Of a stretch of 10,080 nucleotides of DNA, positions 1 through 6,905 are shown in pieces. The stretch spans positions 1-10,080 of the forward strand of contig JAJRUR010000304.1 of the NCBI GenBank assembly GCA_024277695.1. The letters are read 5' to 3'. Position 1 is the stretch's first letter, and each line of letters opens with the position of its first letter. Made by a program: the position numbers and the translations under genes. Source of the stretch: Bacteroidota bacterium. GTDB taxonomy: Bacteria; Bacteroidota; Bacteroidia; Chitinophagales; Saprospiraceae. The notes under the pieces are model-generated. The model was not told the DNA's origin. It was given only the letters and a program-made list of their open reading frames with translations, and did no database searches.

Positions 1-238
1 ATTCCGCATGAGCCAAAATGAGTGTGCACTTTTCGAATGCAGCGTCTGAGCGTTGAGGAGTTATGGAGCTTGATTTGCAGATAGACTTATAATTTAGACT
101 AAATTCTAAACTTTATACTTTTCTTTAATATGACTACTCGTATTTTTTCTTTTTAAGAAGATATACTTACTAGTCTGTTCATCGTCTCGTGTTTCTGGCT
201 TTACAGCTATTATATGATAGTGTGCTTCAGAATATTAT
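1..238. other. AT-rich leader region upstream of lipA, no complete gene
   Basis: Positions 2-49 are open on the plus strand and end at TGA (the last residues read ECALFECSV). On the minus strand a second frame is open from about position 113 to the left edge without a start codon. Either could be the edge of a gene lying to the left, but neither is recognisable. From about 80 onward the DNA is very AT-rich and stops occur in all frames, so this is intergenic. A perfect 15-bp inverted repeat sits at 91-105 and is listed separately. I see no RNA gene here. Confidence 0.4.
91..105. repeat. Perfect 15-bp inverted repeat upstream of lipA
   Basis: AATTTAG-A-CTAAATT is a perfect palindrome around one central base. 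The one-base spacer makes it a poor RNA hairpin, so a protein-binding site is more plausible than a terminator. It lies about 135 bp before the candidate lipA -7 box. In such AT-rich DNA a chance palindrome is possible. Confidence 0.35.
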
Positions 239-246
239 TATCTTTG
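239..246 (+). promoter_or_regulatory. Candidate Bacteroidota -7 promoter element of lipA
   Basis: TATCTTTG matches the TAnnTTTG consensus used by the Bacteroidota primary sigma factor and is followed by C. Transcription would begin near 252, leaving a leader of about 20 nt before the ATG at 271. No clear TTG -33 box is seen 19-21 bp upstream, so this rests on the -7 element alone. It also argues against the longer reading frame that would start at 214. Confidence 0.5.
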
Positions 247-270
247 CAACCGTTATCACAAAACAAGGAT

Positions 271-1143
271 ATGATTGATCTGCCTATTTTATCTCAGCCG
301 GAAGTACCTCGTCGCAAGCCATCTTGGTTGCGCGTCAAATTACCTATCGGCAAAGAATATAAGCGTGTACGTGCGTTGGTAGATACACATCAACTGCATA
401 CCATTTGTCAGAGTGGCAACTGCCCAAATATGGGTGAGTGCTGGGGAGCAGGCACAGCGACTTTTATGATCTTAGGCAATGTATGTACACGTAGATGTGG
501 TTTTTGTGCTGTGCAGACAGGTAAGCCCCCGGTGTATGATACAGAAGAGCCACAGCGAGTCGCTGAAGCGATTCGCTTGATGGAAGTCAAACATGCGGTC
601 ATCACTTCCGTCAATCGAGATGAACTGCCGGACAAGGGTGCAGAGATTTGGTACAGGACGGTACGAGCAGTCAAAGAGCTCAATCCGGAGACAACAATCG
701 AAACCTTAATACCGGAGACGCGGAGAGATTGGAATGCGCTAGAGCGTATGATCAGTGGAGGACAAGAGATAGTATCCCACAATATAGAAACTGTACGGAG
801 GCTATCTCGTACAGTGCAGCCTCAAGGTGATTATCAGCGTAGTTTGGAGACAATCCGGTTTATCAAAAAATATGGAAAACGCACCAAATCCGGTATCATG
901 GTCGGGATGGGAGAGAGTACGGCAGAGGTTTTGGAAGCCTTGGAAGATCTGGCGACACAAGGTTGTGATGTAGTAACGATTGGACAGTATTTACAACCCA
1001 CCAAGCAGCACTTGCCTGTAGCAGAATTTGTACATCCGGATGTCTTTGCAATGTATGAGCAGGAAGGTCTAAAAATGGGTTTTGATATCATCGAGAGCGG
1101 ACCGATGGTACGATCAAGCTATCATGCGGAGAGACATCTTTAG
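271..1143 (+). CDS. lipA: Lipoyl synthase (radical SAM)
   Basis: LipA inserts two sulfur atoms at C6 and C8 of protein-bound octanoyl groups, giving the lipoyl cofactor of 2-oxoacid dehydrogenases and the glycine cleavage system; it acts in the cytoplasm. All family signatures are visible in the 290-residue product: the auxiliary-cluster motif CX4CX5C (C46, C51, C57), the radical-SAM motif CX3CX2C (C72, C76, C79, in CTRRCGFC), the TSVNRDELPD segment, and the C-terminal RSSY (281-284), whose serine ligates the auxiliary cluster in characterised homologues. The length is normal for LipA. The frame is open from an ATG at 214, but the extra 19 residues are hydrophobic and unlike LipA, and a -7 box lies inside them, so the ATG at 271 is chosen. 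The gene looks intact. No lipB is visible nearby. Its stop lies 11 bp from that of the convergent gene. Confidence 0.96.
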   Translation: MIDLPILSQPEVPRRKPSWLRVKLPIGKEYKRVRALVDTHQLHTICQSGNCPNMGECWGAGTATFMILGNVCTRRCGFCAVQTGKPPVYDTEEPQRVAEAIRLMEVKHAVITSVNRDELPDKGAEIWYRTVRAVKELNPETTIETLIPETRRDWNALERMISGGQEIVSHNIETVRRLSRTVQPQGDYQRSLETIRFIKKYGKRTKSGIMVGMGESTAEVLEALEDLATQGCDVVTIGQYLQPTKQHLPVAEFVHPDVFAMYEQEGLKMGFDIIESGPMVRSSYHAERHL

Positions 1144-1154
1144 TATTTATACCC

Positions 1155-2792
1155 CTATTCTATACGCACAAACATCTGACGATGACGCTCTGTACCACTA
1201 GAAACATCTATGATGTAGTTATTATTAGCAGGCAAATTGCTCACATCTACGCTTAGTCGATTAGACGAAGTGTATTCTTGAGTTTTTACTATCTGGCCAA
1301 GTATATTTTTTATGGTTAATAAAACATTGCCGGGAGGTGCATCTATATCTATGTAGAGCATCTGATGCACCGGATTGGGATATATCCGTAGTGCCAAAAG
1401 ATCTTCTACATCCCTAGAAGAATTGATGACACAGGACTTGCCACCATCTACAATCGTCCATTTGTACTCATCGATCAATTGATTACGAGCATTTTCGGCT
1501 AGACAATATTTGCTCTTGCCACCATCAAAAGACAATAGATTTAGATCTTGTGCTGCCCAAGAAATAAGCGTAGAGTCATAATTGGGAGTCGATAAAGAAT
1601 CATTTTCTAGTAATCTGATTAAAGAAACTGTAGGATTCAACTGCCAACCACCAAGATTTTGATCAAAACTAATCGCCCCGCTTAGCATGTCATTCATCAC
1701 CCGCACATTAGAGACATCCCAAGACCCAATAGGCTGATTAAATTTCTTAGCTTCACTAAACATCAGGGTCATATCACGCACACCGGATACATCCCATGAG
1801 CTGATGTCTGCATTAAAATTTTCAGCTCCTTTGAAGACTATACTCATGTCTGTCACATTGCGCACATCCCACCCGGAGATGTCTTGATTAAAAGATTTAG
1901 CATCGAAGAATAGTCCGAACATAAACACCAATCTTTCTGTATTCCAGTCGCCTATGGGTTGATTAAATGATGTTGCGCCATTAAACATACCATTCATACT
2001 TTTGACATTAGAGACATCCCATGATCCTATGGGTTGATTAAATTTGGAAGCACCCAAAAACATAGTGTTCATAGATACAACATTGGATACATCCCAGTTA
2101 TCCAGAGCTTGATTAAATGATACGGCTCCATTGAACATCCCGGTCATACGTACAACATTGGACACATCCCAGTTATTTAGAGCTTGATTAAATGATACGG
2201 CTCTTTGAAACATATTGGACATATTTCGGACTCGGGATACGTCCCAACTACTGATATCTTCATCAAAAGAATAAGCCGATGCAAATAGTTCATTCATCGA
2301 GCCCACCTTAGACACATCCCAATCTCCTACTCCTCCTGTAAGAGAACTACAACCCTTAAACATTTGAGACATACTTAATACCCTACTCAAATCAGGTATA
2401 TCTTGTGCTTCGATCTTCATTCGGTCACAACCTGCAAAAGCCCCTTCCATTGAAGTCCACTTTCCTGTACCCCACTGTAGTACACTCCGTAATTTGTTGG
2501 CTACGAATCGAGAATTGAAATAAATTCTTGGAAACGTACCTGTAATTGTAGTAGTATAGCTACCGATGGTGGTGTACGAGTGAGAAATATCTCCTGTCAC
2601 GCTCGTATCCTTCTGACCATCACCCCAATCGATGTCATAGTGATATTCCTCGTCCGGATGTGTGGGAATCGTAATCATCTCTAAGGGTTGTTTTGTAGCC
2701 CATTTGAGGATAAAGGCCTCCTGAGCAAAACAAGGAGTTGCAAATATCAAAAAGCTAAGCGCGGCAAAGAAAGATAGGAAATTGGGTTTCAT
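1155..2792 (-). CDS. Secreted BspA-like repeat surface protein with PKD-like domain and T9SS sorting domain
   Basis: This is an exported 545-residue protein. Residues 1-23 form a signal peptide (basic start, hydrophobic core, cleavage likely after CFA before QEA). Residues about 45-92 are PKD-like, with WGDG, an H-x-Y pair and a G-x-Y step. From about 105 to 382 come BspA-type (DUF285, 'surface protein 26-residue repeat') units: nine full 25-residue copies from W158, each near WDVSNV-x-x-M-x-x-MF-x-GA-x-x-FNQ, preceded and followed by decayed copies. Residues about 425-455 hold a Cys pair (C430, C454) in the YCLAEN...WTIVDGGKSC context usual after such repeats. Residues about 466-545 are a type A T9SS sorting domain (YPNP, LGQIV, SNLP, ending FVRIE). 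In this family the repeats are leucine-rich-repeat-like and often associated with adhesion or surface display; the ligand here is unknown. The frame stays open to 2864, but Met25 of that longer frame (2792) begins the signal peptide and the promoter lies inside the extra part. Confidence 0.9.
   Translation of the reverse strand: MKPNFLSFFAALSFLIFATPCFAQEAFILKWATKQPLEMITIPTHPDEEYHYDIDWGDGQKDTSVTGDISHSYTTIGSYTTTITGTFPRIYFNSRFVANKLRSVLQWGTGKWTSMEGAFAGCDRMKIEAQDIPDLSRVLSMSQMFKGCSSLTGGVGDWDVSKVGSMNELFASAYSFDEDISSWDVSRVRNMSNMFQRAVSFNQALNNWDVSNVVRMTGMFNGAVSFNQALDNWDVSNVVSMNTMFLGASKFNQPIGSWDVSNVKSMNGMFNGATSFNQPIGDWNTERLVFMFGLFFDAKSFNQDISGWDVRNVTDMSIVFKGAENFNADISSWDVSGVRDMTLMFSEAKKFNQPIGSWDVSNVRVMNDMLSGAISFDQNLGGWQLNPTVSLIRLLENDSLSTPNYDSTLISWAAQDLNLLSFDGGKSKYCLAENARNQLIDEYKWTIVDGGKSCVINSSRDVEDLLALRIYPNPVHQMLYIDIDAPPGNVLLTIKNILGQIVKTQEYTSSNRLSVDVSNLPANNNYIIDVSSGTERHRQMFVRIE
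1647..2321 (-). repeat. Nine tandem 75-bp units coding 25-residue BspA-type repeats
   Basis: The units run W158-G382 of the protein with no insertions: each is exactly 25 codons. Most are diverged at DNA level, but two neighbouring units (around 2077-2128 and 2152-2203) are almost identical, with 49 of 52 bases matching by hand count. The sixth unit (from W283) has lost the consensus (WNTERL instead of WDVSNV). Confidence 0.9.
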
Positions 2793-2833
2793 AGATAGTT
2801 GTATTTTTTGAGTTTTATATATTCTTGTATAGT

Positions 2834-2864
2834 CAAAGTTAAAATATTTTTCTCTATAAATCAA
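2834..2864 (-). promoter_or_regulatory. Bacteroidota-type promoter of the BspA-like gene
   Basis: Read on the minus strand, TTG (2862-2864) is followed after 20 bp by TAACTTTG (2834-2841), matching the -33 TTG / -7 TAnnTTTG arrangement and spacing known for Bacteroidota. Transcription would start near 2827, giving a leader of about 35 nt before the ATG at 2792. This supports the shorter protein start. Confidence 0.7.
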
Positions 2865-2876
2865 TAAAATATTTTT
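2841..2876. promoter_or_regulatory. Pair of identical palindromic AT-rich elements, candidate operators
   Basis: AAAATATTTTT occurs at 2841-2851 and again at 2866-2876, exactly 25 bp apart. The first ten bases of each copy are a perfect palindrome. One copy lies in the spacer of the minus-strand promoter next to its -7 box, the other just upstream of its -33 box, and both lie upstream of the divergent regulator gene at 2911. The placement suits a repressor such as that regulator, but the low sequence complexity means chance is a real alternative. Confidence 0.35.
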
Positions 2877-2910
2877 ACAACCAATCGTATTGCAAAATAG
2901 TTAGGTACAT

Positions 2911-3411
2911 ATGGAACTCAAAACGGCCAAACAAAAATTTATTAATACTTGGGGCAAAATGAGTAGTTCTTGGGGTGTGCCAAAGTCCATGGCTCAAATG
3001 CACGCTCTACTATTGATATCGCCACGAGCCCTTGATGTACAGCAAATTACAGAAGCGCTCTCCATTTCTATGGGCAATGCGAATACGAATCTTCGCAAAC
3101 TCATCGAATGGAAACTGATCTATAAAAAGAAGATGAAAAACAAGCGCAAGGACTACTACCTAGCAGAAAAAGATATGTGGACTATTTTTAGCCGAATTTT
3201 GGAAAAACGCAAAAAAGAGGAGCTTGATCCGATTGCACAAACACTTGACGAATTAATGGAAGTAAGCTGTAGCTGCCATGATTCTAAAGAATTTTGTCGG
3301 GTCATCCGTTCACTTAAACAATTCACCAATCTCACCGATAGTGCTTTGGACTACATCATCCAATCGGATTCTGATTGGATTATCAAATCGTGGGACAAAA
3401 TCATAAGATAA
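2911..3411 (+). CDS. GbsR/MarR-family winged-helix transcriptional regulator
   Basis: The 166-residue product is a one-component DNA-binding protein of the GbsR branch of the MarR superfamily. The Bacteroidota form is recognisable from its opening (MELKTAKQKFINTWGKMSSSWG), the segment MAQMHALLLIS (27-37) leading into the winged helix, the recognition-helix region SMGNANTNLRKL (53-64), and the basic wing (KKKMKNKRKDYYLAEKDMW, 72-90). A helical C-terminal half probably dimerises. B. subtilis GbsR senses choline and represses glycine betaine genes; nothing here indicates that ligand. An unusual C120-x-C122-H123...C129 group follows the long helix and could bind metal or sense redox (inference). 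It is the first gene of a same-strand run and is divergent from the BspA-like gene, a layout typical of autoregulated local regulators. The start is the ATG at 2911; no strong Shine-Dalgarno is seen, as is usual in this phylum. Confidence 0.88.
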   Translation: MELKTAKQKFINTWGKMSSSWGVPKSMAQMHALLLISPRALDVQQITEALSISMGNANTNLRKLIEWKLIYKKKMKNKRKDYYLAEKDMWTIFSRILEKRKKEELDPIAQTLDELMEVSCSCHDSKEFCRVIRSLKQFTNLTDSALDYIIQSDSDWIIKSWDKIIR

Positions 3412-3431
3412 AAAGTCGATTGTTATAAATT

Positions 3432-4541
3432 ATGCATATAAAACCATTTAAAGCCAAATATCCCAACTTTGACCTGATCCCCTCCCCGGATCTATTCTTT
3501 TCAACGGTCAATTTTGACTACGCAGAATTTGAAAATTCAGGTTTTTATAAAAATGCGGATAAAGAACATATCTATATCTATCGCATCTCAAAAACAAACC
3601 AGAGTCAACTGGGCGTTTATGCTGCTTTGGACATCGAAGATTATAGAAAAGGTGCCGTACTCAAGCACGAGCATACCATCGAATCCAAGACACAAGAAAC
3701 TATCCAAAAAACCCTCCGAAGATCTGCTATGATCAAACCTATTCTACTGGGTTACCCCAATAGAAAGCGCATCAAAAATATCTTGGTAAAGTATATCGAA
3801 AGCCATCCGCCGATGATCGATACCCGGATCAAAAAAAGTGGTGAAAAGCATCAAATTTGGAAAGTAGAAAAAACGCAGAGTGCCAAAAAGATTATGGACG
3901 CTTTTGGTCAGATTGATCACGTATATATCGCCGATGGACATCATCGCAGTGCCACTATGGACATTTTAAACAGACAAGGCTACTCAGAGCTAAATACAGA
4001 CCATATCTACTGTGCAATGTTTCCTTTTGAAGATCTCGATATCCACGCCTACAACCGCGTAGTAGATTACAATCCTACCATCAAAAAAACACACATTATA
4101 GCTCGACTTTCTGCACATTTTGAGATCGACATCCTAGACAAATACAAAATATGGCCTCAAGCACAGCACGAGATCATCTTGCTGATGAACTACGAATACT
4201 ATCGTCTGCGATGGAAAAAAGAACTCCTCAAAATCGAAAAACCTCATACCCTAGATACCTATCTATTTAACAAATATGTAATCTCAGGGATATTTGATAT
4301 CGCTGATGTACGCAGCGATCCTCGCATCAGCTATATCAGGGGGACTAAAGGACCACAAGGAGTGATGGAGCAGGTGCAAAAAGCAGAATATCGGATGGGA
4401 TTCGTCCTCTATCCGCTTTCGAAAAGCGATTTTGTCCGAACGGCTTATCACGGCAATGTCTTACCTCCTAAGAGTACTTGGTTCGAGCCGCGTATGCGCA
4501 ATGGTATGCTCGTCATGGATCTGTCGGGATGTCCAAGCTAA
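3432..4541 (+). CDS. DUF1015 family protein, short N-terminal variant, with DGHHR motif
   Basis: The 369-residue soluble protein matches DUF1015 (PF06245) over most of its length. It has IKPFKA at the start, KHEHTIESKTQE (78-89), the signature ADGHHRSAT (167-175), HAYNRVV (205-211), DPRISYIRG (296-304) and LPPKSTWFEPRMRNGM near the C terminus (344-359). Typical family members are about 400 residues or more and have a PYDV-like segment plus extra sequence in the first 80 residues; here that part is shortened, and the order of motifs is otherwise kept, so it looks like a subfamily rather than a damaged gene. The DGHHR motif resembles the catalytic region of ParB-like free serine kinases (SerK), and DUF1015 genes often sit near serine biosynthesis genes in Bacteroidota, so a small-molecule kinase role is a reasonable guess, not shown here. 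It starts 20 bp after the regulator and ends 27 bp before the amidohydrolase, so co-transcription is likely. Confidence 0.85.
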   Translation: MHIKPFKAKYPNFDLIPSPDLFFSTVNFDYAEFENSGFYKNADKEHIYIYRISKTNQSQLGVYAALDIEDYRKGAVLKHEHTIESKTQETIQKTLRRSAMIKPILLGYPNRKRIKNILVKYIESHPPMIDTRIKKSGEKHQIWKVEKTQSAKKIMDAFGQIDHVYIADGHHRSATMDILNRQGYSELNTDHIYCAMFPFEDLDIHAYNRVVDYNPTIKKTHIIARLSAHFEIDILDKYKIWPQAQHEIILLMNYEYYRLRWKKELLKIEKPHTLDTYLFNKYVISGIFDIADVRSDPRISYIRGTKGPQGVMEQVQKAEYRMGFVLYPLSKSDFVRTAYHGNVLPPKSTWFEPRMRNGMLVMDLSGCPS

Positions 4542-4568
4542 AAATTTGAAGACTAAGAGCAAATAGAT

Positions 4569-5753
4569 ATGAAAAAACTAACTGCTGATTGGATCTATCC
4601 CGTCACTTCTGCACCTCTCAAAAATGCTATACTTGTTATAGATGATGACGGCAAAATTCTGGGTATAGAACAATCTACGGATATCGGTAGTGCGGATGTC
4701 CAATATTATCCAGGAGCAATCATCCCCGGCCTGATCAATGCACACTGCCACTTGGAACTATCGCATCTCGCCGGCGTGTCTCCTACGGGCACCGGTTTGA
4801 TCACTTTTCTACTCCGGGTAGTACATCATCGCGCTCAAGATCCACAGCAGATCAGCGATGCTATTGATAGCTATGATCGCCAAATGTGGGAGTCCGGCAT
4901 CCAAGCTGTAGGTGATATATGTAATACCTTAGATACATCACCTCGAAAAGCCCATAGCAAGATCAGATACCATAATTTTATTGAAATGTTTGATCTGTGG
5001 CAAGAAGACCAAACTGAAGCACACTTCCAAAACTACCGCCAAGTGTTTGAAGAGATGTACCTAAAGATCCATGACAAAAAATCTGCTGTGCCTCATGCAC
5101 CGTATTCTGTCTCTCCATTGCTTTTTAGCAAAATAAACCAACTCAACGCCTCACTCAATGATATCAGCATAAGTATCCATAACCAAGAAACATCTGCCGA
5201 AAACCAATTTATCAGAGATGCAACCGGTCCTTTTGTTGACTTCTATAGACAGCTAGGTATCCAAAGCCATACCCAAAAGCCTTACGGAAAAAACAGTATT
5301 AACTATGCATTGGAACAGATGAATCCCGCTCAAAACATCTTACTCGTCCACAATACTCTCAGTAGAGAAGAAGATATCTGCTTCGCTCAAAAATGGAGCG
5401 ATCAGATCTACTGGGTCAGTTGTCCCAATGCCAATCTGTATATCGAAAACCGCCTACCGGACTACCGGCTCTTTACAGAAGCAGGAGCCAAGATATGTCT
5501 CGGTACAGACAGCATGACTTCTAACTGGCAGCTCTCTATTTGGGAAGAAATGAAAACTATCAAAAAATATCAATCCGGTATCCCTGAAGAAGAACTGCTC
5601 CGTTGGGCAACTATAAATGGAGCGCGAGCACTTGGATTTGAAAGCGATTTGGGAAGCCTGGAAGTCCATAAAAAACCCGGAATCCTCATAGCTCCTGCCG
5701 ACCAAAACGGTATCCAACTAAAATCTGATCTCGGGATTAAAAGAATTATTTAA
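4569..5753 (+). CDS. Amidohydrolase-superfamily metal-dependent hydrolase, probable deaminase (COG0402 type)
   Basis: The 394-residue cytoplasmic enzyme has the composite beta-sandwich and TIM-barrel layout of the superfamily. Metal and substrate residues are visible: H59-x-H61 in NAHCHLELSHL, H176 in PHAPYSVS, H204 and E207 in IHNQE, H261 in VHNT, and D314 in LGTDSMTSN. The barrel ends with an ATINGARALGF segment and a C-terminal sandwich strand with GILI. The pattern fits the COG0402 group (SsnA, chlorohydrolase and aminodeoxyfutalosine deaminase relatives), which usually hydrolyse or deaminate heterocycles using one divalent metal. Automatic annotation may call it aminodeoxyfutalosine deaminase (menaquinone route), but no other mqn gene is present, so I leave the substrate open. 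All key residues are present and it should be active. It lies in the run with the regulator and the DUF1015 gene. Confidence 0.88.
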   Translation: MKKLTADWIYPVTSAPLKNAILVIDDDGKILGIEQSTDIGSADVQYYPGAIIPGLINAHCHLELSHLAGVSPTGTGLITFLLRVVHHRAQDPQQISDAIDSYDRQMWESGIQAVGDICNTLDTSPRKAHSKIRYHNFIEMFDLWQEDQTEAHFQNYRQVFEEMYLKIHDKKSAVPHAPYSVSPLLFSKINQLNASLNDISISIHNQETSAENQFIRDATGPFVDFYRQLGIQSHTQKPYGKNSINYALEQMNPAQNILLVHNTLSREEDICFAQKWSDQIYWVSCPNANLYIENRLPDYRLFTEAGAKICLGTDSMTSNWQLSIWEEMKTIKKYQSGIPEEELLRWATINGARALGFESDLGSLEVHKKPGILIAPADQNGIQLKSDLGIKRII

Positions 5754-5789
5754 TAAGTCAATAGGTAGATTGTAATCAAATGCGTATTT

Positions 5790-6905
5790 TTGGGCGTGAT
5801 TTTGATTCGATGTATTACTTTAAGCCTTCTGATCTGCTCCTACCTACCTTTATGGTCTCCACGGGGTACTGACCAATTTCACCTTCCCCAAATTGGTGAT
5901 CAATATCACTATAAAACTATTCAAAACCCGGATTTGGGCTCTTCACCTGATGAAAGTTTTGACCCTTTAACACATTTTCATATCGATAGATTTGATCAAG
6001 AAGAAGTGCTAAAACTACGATCACCCATCTATGGCGAAGCTTATCCCCTCATCAGCCGGTCAGACTTTATGATCGGGGCACAGGATTTTCAAAAATACTA
6101 CCAAATAAGAGATGATAAAATCTATCTCACCGGCATACAATCTACAGCATTCGGACTTTCGGATGATCTGACTTTCAGGTTTAGTGATCATCTGGTATTT
6201 GATCCTCAAATGTTTTTGGAAACGATCCAAACCGAATCCCAAGCCATCAGCGAACTCTATGAACAAAACTTATCTAGACTCACAGACGATTATGATCTTC
6301 GCAGATACCGCTATGTCATCCATCAGGACATCCATACATCCTACCGACCGCTCGGAAGGACAAGCATTATACTACAAAATGAATCTATAGATCTTATCGT
6401 CATAGAAATTATCCAAAAAACGTCCAATAAGCTCATACGGATACCCTACAATTCTGAAGAAGAGCTCCATGAGATATCCGGTCAGCTCCCAAAAGTTCAG
6501 AAGCATATCTCTTATGCATATTATACTACTGATCAGTTCTTTCCTGTACTCAACTTAGAAATGGATCTAGAGGATTCTAGAATTAAAACCGCCACTACCT
6601 ACAGGCGAATTGCAAGTAACGCACAACGCCTGGCAGGCCGATCTATAACGGATTTTATTATCGAACCCAATCCCAGTTTCGGTGAGACACAACTTATACT
6701 GCACGTCAAAAATAGCGGAAACTATACAATAGAAATAAAAAATATCTTGGGCCAACTCTTACAGAGCAGGTCCGTCCGGATAGATGGTGATTTAAGACTA
6801 CCTGTCGATTTTTCTTCATTGCCAAAAGGGAGTTATTTTTGTAACCTCACAGATGATTCCGGTCGAGTATTGGTATCCAAAAAACTGGTTATCCTCAAAC
6901 CCTAA
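5790..6905 (+). CDS. Secreted protein of unknown function with T9SS type A sorting domain; start uncertain
   Basis: The product is about 371 residues. Its N terminus is a hydrophobic signal segment (IRCITLSLLICSYLPLW), and residues about 289-371 form a type A sorting domain (IEPNPSFGETQL, IKNILGQLLQSR, FSSLPKGSYF, ending KLVILKP), so it is probably exported by Sec and then the T9SS. The middle (about 30-285) is beta-rich, begins IGDQYHYKT, and resembles no family I recognise. There is no in-frame ATG near the start: the choices are TTG 5790, GTG 5796 or TTG 5802. An ATG at 5780 is out of frame by one base and would join it if the T run at 5787-5791 were one base shorter, giving a start MRILGVILIRC. 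No good signal-peptidase I AxA site is seen, so cleavage is uncertain. The gene follows the amidohydrolase by about 36 bp and is probably the last gene of that transcript. Confidence 0.75.
   Translation: MGVILIRCITLSLLICSYLPLWSPRGTDQFHLPQIGDQYHYKTIQNPDLGSSPDESFDPLTHFHIDRFDQEEVLKLRSPIYGEAYPLISRSDFMIGAQDFQKYYQIRDDKIYLTGIQSTAFGLSDDLTFRFSDHLVFDPQMFLETIQTESQAISELYEQNLSRLTDDYDLRRYRYVIHQDIHTSYRPLGRTSIILQNESIDLIVIEIIQKTSNKLIRIPYNSEEELHEISGQLPKVQKHISYAYYTTDQFFPVLNLEMDLEDSRIKTATTYRRIASNAQRLAGRSITDFIIEPNPSFGETQLILHVKNSGNYTIEIKNILGQLLQSRSVRIDGDLRLPVDFSSLPKGSYFCNLTDDSGRVLVSKKLVILKP

Noticed and set aside
214..270. Longer N terminus of lipA from the ATG at 214
   Set aside because: The extra 19 residues are unlike LipA, contain a promoter -7 element in their DNA, and precede a good ATG at 271 that gives the normal family start.
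408..782. Minus-strand open frame of 124 codons inside lipA
   Set aside because: It lies fully antisense to a strongly conserved gene, and its product resembles no protein family; it is a shadow frame.
1647..2321. Regular 75-bp periodic DNA as a possible CRISPR or satellite array
   Set aside because: The period is exactly 25 codons in one open frame with a conserved WDVSNV protein pattern, so it is a coding repeat, not repeat-spacer DNA.
3514..3732. Plus-strand frame of 72 codons within the DUF1015 gene
   Set aside because: It is nested in another frame of a well-supported gene, with no recognisable motif.
5454..5717. Minus-strand frame of 87 codons within the amidohydrolase gene
   Set aside because: It is antisense to the conserved GTDS and ATINGA segments of the enzyme and has no independent support.
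5829..5850. Cys in the signal segment of the T9SS protein as a lipoprotein lipobox
   Set aside because: The residues before the Cys are Leu-Leu-Ile, lacking the small residues of a lipobox at -2 and -1, and the protein has a T9SS sorting tail.
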